From: CAVQWT01 sp963717705
GTDB taxonomy: Bacteria > Pseudomonadota > Gammaproteobacteria > Burkholderiales > Casimicrobiaceae
Reading direction: 5' to 3'
NCBI GenBank assembly: GCA_963717705.1
Contig: CAVQWT010000007.1
Location: 62,001 to 126,000 of the forward strand
Length of the DNA stretch: 64,000 nucleotides
In this document: piece after piece, positions 30,366 through 37,955 of the stretch
Position numbering within the stretch: position 1 is the stretch's first letter
Layout: every line of letters starts with the position of its first letter
Translations under genes and position numbers: made by a program
The notes under the pieces: generated by a model
The model's input: only the letters and a program-made list of their open reading frames with translations
Told to the model about the DNA's origin: nothing
Databases searched by the model: none

Positions 30366-30498
30366 GGCAGGGCCGTTGGAGATGGATGAAGCCCGCGGGA
30401 GAGCGACCGCGGGAGAACGCCGGGACGCCCGGGTCCCGGTTGAAGCGACGGCACGATCGAAGCGGCGGAAGCGGCCGGGCGGCGCGCCGAAGGCCGGC

Positions 30499-31494
30499 TC
30501 AGCGTCCGCCCTTCTGGAATTTTGCCACGGCGCGGTTGTGGTCGGCGAGGTTCGTCGAAAACTGCGAGCTGCCGTCGCCGCGCGCGACGAAGTAGAGGTA
30601 ATCCGAACGCGGCGGGTTGACCACCGCGTCGAGCGACCCCTGCGACGGCAGCGCGATCGGCGTCGGCGGCAGTCCGGCGCGGGTGTAGGTGTTGTACGGC
30701 GTATCGGTGTCGAGGTCGCGCCGGCGCAGGTTGCCGTCGAACTTCGGGCCGACGCCGTAGATGACCGTCGGGTCGGTCTGCAGGCGCATGCCGAGCTTCA
30801 GCCGGTTGATGAAGACCGACGCGATCAGCGGCCGGTCGGCGGCACGGCCGGTTTCCTTCTCGACGATCGACGCCAGGATCAGCGCCTCGTACGGACCGGC
30901 GAGCGGCAGCCCCGGCGCGCGCGCCGCCCACGCCGCGTCGAGGCGAGCGCGCATCAGCCGGTGCGCGCGCGCGAGCAGCGCGGCGTCGGTCGAGCCGGCG
31001 GCGAAAAAATAGGTGTCGGGAAAGAACCAGCCCTCGGGCGCGGTCGCTTCGGCGCCGATCTTCTGCATCAGCGCCGCGCCGTCGAGGCCGAGCACCGTGT
31101 CGCGCACGCCGGGGTTCGCCTTCAGCGTCGCGACGAGCTCGGCGAACGTCGTGCCCTCGACGATCGTCAGCGCGACCTGGGTCACGTCGCCCTGCGTCAG
31201 CCGCGCCACCAGATCGCGCAGCGTGGTGCCGGCGGGAAGCTCGTAGTTGCCGGCCTTGATCGCGCGGTCGACCCCGGCGAGCCGCGCGTACGCGATCAGG
31301 ACGCGCGCGTCCGGCAGCACGCCGGCGCCGGCGAGGTCGCGCGCGACCGCGCCGAGGCTCGCGCCGGGCCGGACGTCGAACGAGTACGGCTCGGCGGGCA
31401 GCGCCAGCGGCCGCCCGGTCCACCACCATGCGCCGCCTGCGGCCGCGGCGATGCCGACGACGACGAACAGCAGGAAGAGGGCAGCGCGGCGCAT
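30499..31494 (-). CDS. mltG: endolytic murein transglycosylase MltG
   Basis: 331 residues. One N-terminal membrane segment (8-26), a LysM-like region (FDVRPGASLGAVARDLAGAG), and the YceG domain with catalytic glutamate E212 in ILASIVEKETG, followed by VFINRLKLGMRLQTDPTVIY. MltG cleaves nascent glycan strands and sets their length. Its start codon is only 25 bp from the divergent gspG start. The two share a symmetrical -10 (see 31506-31513). Confidence 0.95.
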   Translation of the reverse strand: MRRAALFLLFVVVGIAAAAGGAWWWTGRPLALPAEPYSFDVRPGASLGAVARDLAGAGVLPDARVLIAYARLAGVDRAIKAGNYELPAGTTLRDLVARLTQGDVTQVALTIVEGTTFAELVATLKANPGVRDTVLGLDGAALMQKIGAEATAPEGWFFPDTYFFAAGSTDAALLARAHRLMRARLDAAWAARAPGLPLAGPYEALILASIVEKETGRAADRPLIASVFINRLKLGMRLQTDPTVIYGVGPKFDGNLRRRDLDTDTPYNTYTRAGLPPTPIALPSQGSLDAVVNPPRSDYLYFVARGDGSSQFSTNLADHNRAVAKFQKGGR

Positions 31495-31505
31495 GGCAAG
31501 CGCGG

Positions 31506-31513
31506 ATTATAAT
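31506..31513. promoter_or_regulatory. self-complementary ATTATAAT: overlapping -10 elements for mltG and gspG
   Basis: ATTATAAT is its own reverse complement. It supplies TATAAT at 31508-31513 on the plus strand and at 31511-31506 on the minus strand. The plus-strand start would fall at about 31520, on the gspG ATG itself. The minus-strand start would fall about 5 nt before the mltG ATG. Neither gene shows a Shine-Dalgarno sequence in this 25-bp gap. No clear -35 was found on either side. Confidence 0.5.
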
Positions 31514-31519
31514 CGCTCG

Positions 31520-31969
31520 ATGATCGCCCTTCCCCGACCCCGGCCGCCGCGGCGCGCCGCCGGCTTCACGCTGATCGAGATCATGGTCGTCATCGTGATC
31601 CTCGGCATCCTCGCGGCGCTGGTCGTGCCGCGGGTGCTCGACCGCCCCGACGAGGCGCGCGCGATCGCGGCGAAGAACGACATCGCCGCGGTGATGCAGG
31701 CACTCAAGCTCTACCGGCTGGACAACCAGCGCTATCCGACCGCCGAGCAGGGACTGGCGGCGCTGGTCGCGCGGCCGAACCTCGCCCCGGTGCCGCCGAA
31801 TTGGAAGCCCAACGGGTACCTGGAGCGGCTGCCGAAGGATCCGTGGGGACATCCGTACCAGTACCTCAACCCCGGCCTGCACGGCGAGATCGACGTGTGG
31901 AGCCAGGGCGCCGACGGCGCCACCGGCGGCAGCGGCGCCGACGCCGACATCGGGTCGTGGGAACTCTAG
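31520..31969 (+). CDS. gspG: type II secretion major pseudopilin GspG
   Basis: 149 residues from ATG 31520. Prepilin leader MIALPRPRPPRRAAG, cleavage before F16 and the methylation motif FTLIEIMVVIVILGILAAL. The GspG-specific C-terminal region is present: DNQRYPTAEQGLAALV, LPKDPWGHPYQYLNPG and a final DIGSWEL. It is the main subunit of the periplasmic pseudopilus that pushes folded exoproteins out. It is the first gene of a gspG-N run; gspC-F are not in the window. Confidence 0.95.
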   Translation: MIALPRPRPPRRAAGFTLIEIMVVIVILGILAALVVPRVLDRPDEARAIAAKNDIAAVMQALKLYRLDNQRYPTAEQGLAALVARPNLAPVPPNWKPNGYLERLPKDPWGHPYQYLNPGLHGEIDVWSQGADGATGGSGADADIGSWEL

Positions 31970-31977
31970 CCGGGCGG

Positions 31978-32490
31978 GTGCGCGCCCGACCGGCGCACGC
32001 GCCGGCCCGTCCGACCCGGATCGCGGCCGGGTTCACGCTGATCGAACTGCTGGTCGTCCTGGTCGTGCTCGGCATCGCCGCGGCGCTCCTCGCCGCCACC
32101 CTCGGGGGCGACGAGCGCGGCGGCGCCGCAAGGGAAGCGCGCCGGCTGGCGGGTGCGCTCGAGCACGCCGCCGCCGCCGCGCAGTGGCGGCGCGAGACGC
32201 TCGGCGTCAGCGCCGAAGGAGAACGCTACCGCTTCTGGCGGCGCGACGAGACCGACCGCTGGGTGCCGCTGGCCGACGACGACGTGCTCGCGCCGCGCGC
32301 ATTGCCGGCCGGCCTGGCGGTGACGGCGGCACGTTACGCCGGCGCGCCGGTGCCTGCCGACGCCGTGATCCCGCTGCGGCCATCCGGCCGCAACGAACCG
32401 TATGCCCTCGCGCTCGCCGCTCCCGGATGGGTGTTCACCCTCGCCGCCGACCCGCTGAACCGCATCGCCACCACCGCGGCTTCACGCTGA
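31978..32490 (+). CDS. gspH: type II secretion minor pseudopilin GspH
   Basis: 170 residues from GTG 31978, 8 bp after gspG; GTG 31957 inside gspG is an alternative. Prepilin motif A-A-G before FTLIELLVVLVVLGIAAALL, then a GspH-type C-terminal domain (GERYRFWRRDETDRWVPLAD). It is a pseudopilus tip subunit, matured by prepilin peptidase. Its 3' end overlaps the start of gspI by 64 bp. Confidence 0.88.
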   Translation: MRARPAHAPARPTRIAAGFTLIELLVVLVVLGIAAALLAATLGGDERGGAAREARRLAGALEHAAAAAQWRRETLGVSAEGERYRFWRRDETDRWVPLADDDVLAPRALPAGLAVTAARYAGAPVPADAVIPLRPSGRNEPYALALAAPGWVFTLAADPLNRIATTAASR

Positions 32491-32840
32491 TCGAGGTCCT
32501 GGTCGCGCTGACGATCGTCGCGGTCGCGCTCGCGGCCGGCATGCGCGCGGTCGCGCAGTCCGCCGATACCGCGACCGAGCTGAAGCAGCGCACGCTCGCG
32601 CTGTGGGTGGCGCAGAACCGCCTCGCCGCGGCGCAGTTGGCCTCCGCCTGGCCGGCCGCAGGCGAGCAGCGCGGCGACGCCGAGCAGGCGGGCGTCGCGT
32701 TCCATTGGCGGGAGACGGTGACGACGACGCCGAACCCCGCATTCCGCCGGGTCGAGATCGTCGTCGCCGCGCCGGCGGCCCCCGACTACGCGCTGGCGCG
32801 GCTGGTCGGGTACGTCGGCCGCGCGGGAGCCGCGCCATGA
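32427..32840 (+). CDS. gspI: type II secretion minor pseudopilin GspI
   Basis: 137 residues from ATG 32427 (MGVHPRRRPAEPHRHHRG), which lies inside the end of gspH. Prepilin cleavage site G before FTLIEVLVALTIVAVALAAG. The downstream helix contains the LALWVAQNRLAAAQL segment characteristic of GspI. Its stop overlaps the gspJ start (ATGA). It forms the tip complex with GspJ and GspK. Confidence 0.9.
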   Translation: MGVHPRRRPAEPHRHHRGFTLIEVLVALTIVAVALAAGMRAVAQSADTATELKQRTLALWVAQNRLAAAQLASAWPAAGEQRGDAEQAGVAFHWRETVTTTPNPAFRRVEIVVAAPAAPDYALARLVGYVGRAGAAP

Positions 32841-33418
32841 ACCGACGCGGCTTCACCCTGCTCGAACTGCTGGTCGCGCTGGCGATCTTCTCGCTGCTGT
32901 CGGTCCTCGGCTACCGCGCGGTCGCCGCGCTGACCGCGAGCGAGAGCCAGCTCTCCGCCGAGGCGCAGCGATGGCAGGCGCTCGACGCGCTGTTCGCGCG
33001 GCTTGAAGGCGATTTCCGCCAGGCGGTCCCCCGCGCGGCACGCGAGGGCGCCGTGCGCGCCGCCGCGTGGAGCGGGACGCTCGACGCCCGCAACAATGCC
33101 GCCCTGCGGTTCACCCGCGCGGGCCCCGAATTCGCCGTCGATCCGGGCAGCGCCGGCCAGCGCATCGGGTACCGCCTCGCCGGCGACACCCTCGAGATCG
33201 CTTACTGGCCGCGGGTCGACAACGCCCCCGGGGTGACGCCGGCCGCCTATGGGCTGGTCAGCGGCGTGGCGTCTTTCCGCCTGGAGTACCTCGGCACCGA
33301 CGGCGCGTGGCGCGACCGCTGGCCGATCCTGGGCGAGCCCGAAGTGCCGCGCGGCGTGCGCATCCTGCTCACGCTGGCGGGCGGCGAACGGATCGAGCGA
33401 TGGGTCGCGCTGCGCTGA
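32837..33418 (+). CDS. gspJ: type II secretion minor pseudopilin GspJ
   Basis: 193 residues. Short prepilin leader MNRRG before FTLLELLVALAIFSLLSVLG. The GspJ core includes FARLEGDFRQAVPRAAREGA and SFRLEYLGTDGAWRDRWP. The start overlaps the gspI stop by ATGA and the end overlaps gspK by 19 bp, so the run gspG-K is tightly coupled. Confidence 0.93.
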   Translation: MNRRGFTLLELLVALAIFSLLSVLGYRAVAALTASESQLSAEAQRWQALDALFARLEGDFRQAVPRAAREGAVRAAAWSGTLDARNNAALRFTRAGPEFAVDPGSAGQRIGYRLAGDTLEIAYWPRVDNAPGVTPAAYGLVSGVASFRLEYLGTDGAWRDRWPILGEPEVPRGVRILLTLAGGERIERWVALR

Positions 33419-34356
33419 ACCCGACGTTGCCGCGGCGCCCTCCCCGCCCGCGCGTGCGGGGCGCCGCCGTGCTGCTGGCGATGCTGCTGGCCGCGCTGGC
33501 CGCCGCAATCGCCGCCACGGTGTTCTCCGACCAGCAGCGCTGGAGCCGCGGCGTCGAGTACCGCCGCGACCAGGTGCAGGCGCAGGCGCTCGCGCTGGCG
33601 GCCATTCAGTGGACGCGACAGATCCTCGACGACGATGCGCGCACGACGACGCTCGACCATCTCGGCGAGCCCTGGGCCTTCAACCTGCCGCCGGTGCCGG
33701 TGGAGAACGGCGACGTCCGCGGCGCGATCGTCGATGCGCAGGCGCGCCTCAACGTCAACGCGCTGGGCGCCGGCGGCGCGGAGGAGCGCCGCGGCGGAGA
33801 ACGCATCGCACGGCTGTTCGCCCAGCGCGGCGGCCCGGTCGCGGCAATCGCCGCGCTCGCCGACTGGATCGACCGCGACAGCGTGACCCGCACCGACGGC
33901 GCCGAGGACGACGCCTACGCACGGCTCGATCCGCCGACGCTGGCGGCCAACGCGCCGGTCGTCCGCACCGCCGAGCTCGCGGCCGTCCGCGGGGTCGGTG
34001 CGCCGGCGCTCGCCGCGGTCGCGCCGTATCTCGCCGCATTGCCGGGCGGGACCCCCGTCAACGTCAACACCGCCTCCCCCGCGGTGCTGGCGGCGCTGGT
34101 CGACGGGCTCAACCCGGACCAGTGGTCGGCGTTCGTCGACGGCCGCGTGCGCAAGCCGTTCACGACGGTCGCCGAGTTCCGCGCCCGCCTGCCCGAGGGG
34201 GCCAGGCTCGACGGCGAAGACGGGCTCGCCGTCCGCAGCGACTGGTTCCTCGTGACCATCGAAGCGCGGCAGGGCCTGTCGGTGGCGCGCGCCCGCGCGC
34301 TGCTGTACCGCGGCACCGGCCGCGCGAGCGCCGTGGCGTGGCAGACGGTCGAGTGA
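33400..34356 (+). CDS. gspK: type II secretion pseudopilus tip protein GspK
   Basis: 318 residues from ATG 33400. It has an N-terminal hydrophobic helix (GAAVLLAMLLAALAAAIAAT) without the E5 of the other pseudopilins, as is normal for GspK. It then has the GspK signature DAQARLNVNAL and a helix-hairpin-helix-like segment NVNTASPAVLAALVDGLNPD. It caps the pseudopilus. It is followed by gspL after 49 bp. Confidence 0.93.
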   Translation: MGRAALNPTLPRRPPRPRVRGAAVLLAMLLAALAAAIAATVFSDQQRWSRGVEYRRDQVQAQALALAAIQWTRQILDDDARTTTLDHLGEPWAFNLPPVPVENGDVRGAIVDAQARLNVNALGAGGAEERRGGERIARLFAQRGGPVAAIAALADWIDRDSVTRTDGAEDDAYARLDPPTLAANAPVVRTAELAAVRGVGAPALAAVAPYLAALPGGTPVNVNTASPAVLAALVDGLNPDQWSAFVDGRVRKPFTTVAEFRARLPEGARLDGEDGLAVRSDWFLVTIEARQGLSVARARALLYRGTGRASAVAWQTVE

Positions 34357-34405
34357 CGCGGCTCCGGTAAACTGCCGCCATGTCCCGCGCCGACACTGCC
34401 ACGCC

Positions 34406-35641
34406 ATGACGTTGCTGCGCGTCCTGCTGCCCGGTGCGCCGCAGGCGGACCGCGCCGACGCCTGGGCGCTGTTCGACGACGCAGGCACTCTGTTGCGCCG
34501 CGGACGCGATCGACCCGACGGCTGGCCCGACGCGGACCGCCGCGAGGCCGTGCTGGCGGCGGCGCTCGCGCGAATCGCGGTGGTCCCGCTGCCGCCGCTG
34601 CCGGCGGGACGCGTCGCCGCCGCCGCGGCGTTCGCCCTCGAGGACGCGCTCGCCGGCGCGCCGGCCTCGCAGCAGCTGGTCGCCGGGCGCCAGGGTCCCG
34701 ATGGCCGCGTGCCGGTCACCATCGTCGCCCGGTCGGAGCTCGCCCCGCTGGCCGCCTGGCGGCCGCCATTCGCGCGGGTGATCGCCGAGCCGGAACTCGC
34801 CGCGCCGGTCGCGTCGTCGGAAGCCGCGGCGACGGCGCCGGTCTGGCGCTGGTGCCAGGGCGACGGCGACGGCTTCGTGCGCACCGGCGACGGCGGCGCC
34901 TTCGCCGTGACGCCGCTCGGCCCCGAGGGCACGCTGCCGCCCGAACTCGCCCAGGCCCTCGCCTCGGCGAAGGCGCAGGGGCTCGCACCGACGGTGCGGG
35001 CCGAGGTCGACCTCGCTGCAGGCTCGACGGCGCGGTGGCGGCAGCAGACGGGGGCGACGTTCGCCGCGGGAGTTCCGTGGCGGTGGGACGCGGCCGCGGC
35101 CAGCACGTTCGCGGCGGCACGCGATCTCTCGCCCCCGGGTGCGGACGCGGCGGCGGCGACCGCCGCCTCGACGCCGTGGCGCTCGCTGCGTCCGGCGGCG
35201 GTGGTGGCCGGGATTGCCGTGGTGCTGCACGTTGTCGCGACCGCCGGCGAATGGGTCGGCGTGACGGTGCGCGCGGCGCGCGATCGCGCCGCATGGGTCG
35301 AACTCGCACGCGACGCGGGCGTGGCACCCGACGCCGCCGCGGATCCCGTCGCGGCACGCGCCGCGCTGGCGCAACGCTACGCCGCGGCGCGGCACGTGCG
35401 CGGCCTGTCGGCGCCGGACGACGCCGGCCCGCTGCTCGCGCGCGCGGCGCCGGCGCTCGCCTCGCTGCCGCCGGGGACGCTGCGGCGCGCGACCTACGCC
35501 AGCGGCGCGTGGACGGTCGAGCTGGCGCCGCTCGACGCCGCCGCGCTGAGTGCGCTGGATGCGCGCCTGCGGACCGCCGGCGCGCCGGCGCTGGCCGCGA
35601 GCAGCGCCACCGGCGTGCGGCTGCGCATCGGGGGTCCATGA
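34406..35641 (+). CDS. gspL: type II secretion inner-membrane platform protein GspL
   Basis: 411 residues. The N-terminal cytoplasmic actin-like domain (about 1-240) contains VVPLPPLPAGRVAAAAAFAL and the P-E-F/L-A-L-rich region. One membrane segment sits at about 268-285 (AAVVAGIAVVLHVVATAG), followed by a periplasmic ferredoxin-like domain. GspL links the ATPase GspE to GspM. Sequence identity in this family is low, so the call rests on layout and position. Its stop overlaps gspM (ATGA). Confidence 0.85.
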   Translation: MTLLRVLLPGAPQADRADAWALFDDAGTLLRRGRDRPDGWPDADRREAVLAAALARIAVVPLPPLPAGRVAAAAAFALEDALAGAPASQQLVAGRQGPDGRVPVTIVARSELAPLAAWRPPFARVIAEPELAAPVASSEAAATAPVWRWCQGDGDGFVRTGDGGAFAVTPLGPEGTLPPELAQALASAKAQGLAPTVRAEVDLAAGSTARWRQQTGATFAAGVPWRWDAAAASTFAAARDLSPPGADAAAATAASTPWRSLRPAAVVAGIAVVLHVVATAGEWVGVTVRAARDRAAWVELARDAGVAPDAAADPVAARAALAQRYAAARHVRGLSAPDDAGPLLARAAPALASLPPGTLRRATYASGAWTVELAPLDAAALSALDARLRTAGAPALAASSATGVRLRIGGP

Positions 35642-36141
35642 TGGCGGCCGAAAGCCTCGCTGCGCGCTGGTCCGGATGGTGGCTGGCCAAGCGTCCCGGC
35701 GAACGCCGCGTGCTGGGCGCGCTGGCCGCCGCGATCGCCGTCGCGCTGGCGTGGGCGCTGCTGTGGCTGCCGCTGACCCGCGACCTCGCGGCGCAGCGCG
35801 CGGACGCCGCACGCACGGCGACGGCGCTCGCCGCCGGCCGCGCCACCGCCGCCGATCTCGCCGCGCTGGGGCGCACCGCGGCACCGGCGCCACTCGACGA
35901 CGCCGCCGCGCGCGGCGCGATCGAGCGCGCGCTGGGCCAGCAGCAGCTCACCGCGGCGCTGGCGAGCTTCGAATGGCGCGACGGACGCGCGCGCCTGACG
36001 CTGACCGCGGCGCCGCTGCCCGCGCTCGCCGCGGCGCTGGACGCGATCGAGCGCGACGCGCGGCTGTTCGTCGTCGAGGCCACGCTGACCGCGCTCGCGG
36101 TTCCCGGCCAGGTCCGCGCCGAGCTCACGCTCGCGCGCTGA
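35638..36141 (+). CDS. gspM: type II secretion inner-membrane platform protein GspM
   Basis: 167 residues. N-terminal WWLAKRPGERRVLGALAAAI leads into the single membrane helix (about 27-45), then a short periplasmic ferredoxin-like domain including QQQLTAALASFEWRDGRARL. This is the GspM layout: partner of GspL, positioned directly after it with overlapping start and stop codons. Confidence 0.87.
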   Translation: MMAAESLAARWSGWWLAKRPGERRVLGALAAAIAVALAWALLWLPLTRDLAAQRADAARTATALAAGRATAADLAALGRTAAPAPLDDAAARGAIERALGQQQLTAALASFEWRDGRARLTLTAAPLPALAAALDAIERDARLFVVEATLTALAVPGQVRAELTLAR

Positions 36142-36169
36142 CCGGCGCCCGCCCCTTACGCCTTCGCGC

Positions 36170-36935
36170 ATGCGCCGCCCGCTGCTGCTCACCTTCGCCG
36201 GCGTCGCGCTGCTGGCGCTGATCGTCGTCGCCGTCGCGCCGGCGACGCTGCTGGCCCCCTGGCTGCGGTCCGCGACGGACGGCGCGCTGACCCTTGCCGA
36301 CACCGGCGGCTTCTGGTGGAACGGCTACGGCACGGTGGCGACGCGCGACGGCACGCGGAAGACGGTCGGCTGGCGGCTCGACCCCGGTGCGCTGCTGACC
36401 GGCACCGTCCGCGCGCAGATCTCCGGTCCCGACGATGGCGCGGGCACACACGGCGCGATCGAGCTCCGCGACGGGCGCGTGCGCATCAGCGATCTCGCGC
36501 TGACCGTCCCCGCGCGACTGGTCGTCGGCGCGATGCCACCCGGCGCTGCTCGCGGCAAGCTGGACGTCGGCGGCGACATCGCGGTGTCGGCGGCCGATTT
36601 CGTCTGGCCGCCGCCCGGTGCGCGCGGCGAGGCCACGCTGCGCTGGGACGGCGCCCGGCTCGCCCTGCCCGACGGCAGCGCCACGGCAGCCCTGGGCACC
36701 GTGACGCTGCACGCCACCGTTGCTGGCGACCGCGTCGCCGGGCCGGTCAGCAACGTGGGCGGCGACGTCGCCCTCGCCGGCGTCGGTCGAAGCCGCGGCC
36801 GACGGCGGCGTGCGCGGCTCGCTGCTCGCGACGCCGCGCGACGGCGCCGATCCGCGGCTCGCCCGGCTGCTGGCCGCGGCCGGGACACCGGAGGGCGCCG
36901 GCGTCCGCATCGCCTTCACGGTCAAACTGCGATGA
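36170..36935 (+). pseudogene. gspN: type II secretion protein GspN, frameshifted
   Basis: The frame from ATG 36170 encodes a GspN-like protein: an N-terminal membrane helix (LLLTFAGVALLALIVVAVAP), TDGALTLADTGGFWWNGYGT and later LPDGSATAALGTVTLHA. After about residue 203 it turns into Arg-rich sequence. The sensible continuation lies in the +1 frame from about 36783 (SVEAAADGGVRGSLLATPRD, then GAGVRIAFTVKLR and a stop at 36935). That stop overlaps the ATG of the next gene, as expected for an intact gspN. One extra base near 36780-36785 explains this. It is either a real mutation or a sequencing error. Uncorrected, the frame runs on into the downstream gene as a 528-residue fusion. Confidence 0.8.
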
Positions 36936-37756
36936 GCGCGCGGCGCAAGGGACGCGCGGCGCGCGGCGCGCCGGCGGACCGGGCCCGTCGGCGAGAGGCC
37001 GACAGCGGGATTCCCGCTGTCGCGGGCCCGGCCGGCAGCCGCAGCGACCGCGTTGGCGGCAGCCGCGTCGCCGCCATAGACGCGCTGCGCGGAATCGCGA
37101 TCCTGGCGATGATCGCCTACCACTTCGCGTTCGACCTGCGGTTCTTCGGCATCACGCGATCGGACTTCGAGGGCGACCCGTTCTGGCTGACGGCGCGCGC
37201 GGCGATCGTCACTTCGTTCCTGCTCCTTGTCGGGGTGAGCCTCCTGCTGGCCCACGAGGCGGGCGTCCCCGGCGCGCGCTTCAACCGGCGGGTCGCGCTG
37301 ATCGCCGCATGCGCGCTGGCGGTGACGATCGGCAGCTACCTCGTCTTTCCGCAGCGATTCATCTATTTCGGCATTCTCCACTGCATCGCGGTCTCGTCCC
37401 TGCTCGCGCGACCGCTCGCGGCGCGGCCGCGGCTTGCGCTGGCGCTGGGCGTCGCGGCGATCGTCGCGGGGCTTTCGCTGTCGCACCCGTTCTTCGACGG
37501 CCGCGCGACATCGTGGCTGGGCTTCAACACCGTGAAGCCGCCCACCGAGGACTTCGTCCCGCTGTTTCCGTGGCTGGGCGTCGTGTTGGTCGGCCTCGGG
37601 CTCGGCGCGTGGCTCGCCCGGCGCGACTTCGCACCGCTCGCGGCAATCGGACGCACCCCGGAGGCGCTGCGCTGGCTCGGTCGGCACAGTCTCGCCGTCT
37701 ACATGGTCCATCAGCCGCTGCTGCTGGGCGCGCTGTGGCTCGCCTACGGGCGGTAG
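36932..37756 (+). CDS. DUF1624 / heparan-alpha-glucosaminide N-acetyltransferase-like membrane protein
   Basis: 274 residues from ATG 36932, overlapping the inferred gspN stop (ATGA). The first 45 residues are Arg/Ala-rich. The family signature RVAAIDALRGIAILAMIAYH follows, and six to seven membrane helices fill the rest, ending with the SLAVYMVHQPLLLGALWLAY segment. Members are polytopic acyltransferase-like proteins of unknown substrate in bacteria. It is the last gene of the gsp run, but a role in secretion is not implied by the family. Confidence 0.85.
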   Translation: MSARRKGRAARGAPADRARRREADSGIPAVAGPAGSRSDRVGGSRVAAIDALRGIAILAMIAYHFAFDLRFFGITRSDFEGDPFWLTARAAIVTSFLLLVGVSLLLAHEAGVPGARFNRRVALIAACALAVTIGSYLVFPQRFIYFGILHCIAVSSLLARPLAARPRLALALGVAAIVAGLSLSHPFFDGRATSWLGFNTVKPPTEDFVPLFPWLGVVLVGLGLGAWLARRDFAPLAAIGRTPEALRWLGRHSLAVYMVHQPLLLGALWLAYGR

Positions 37757-37955
37757 CGCCAGATCCGGTCCGAATCCGACGCGTCCTTGACCAAATCGGT
37801 AGTCAGGCGCCGAGACGCGGCCGGATGATGGACATGAGGGTGGGCGGAAAGACGCATGTCGCCGTTATCTGAGGCGACCCGCGCTCCCGACGGAGGGCCG
37901 CCCGCCCATGTCGAAGGCATCGCGCCGCATGCGCGAATTCGATGGGAGGTTCTCC

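Noticed and set aside
36170..37756. A genuine GspN-acyltransferase fusion protein
   Set aside because: The middle 50 residues are out-of-frame Arg-rich sequence, and the alternative frame restores a normal gspN end overlapping the next start codon.
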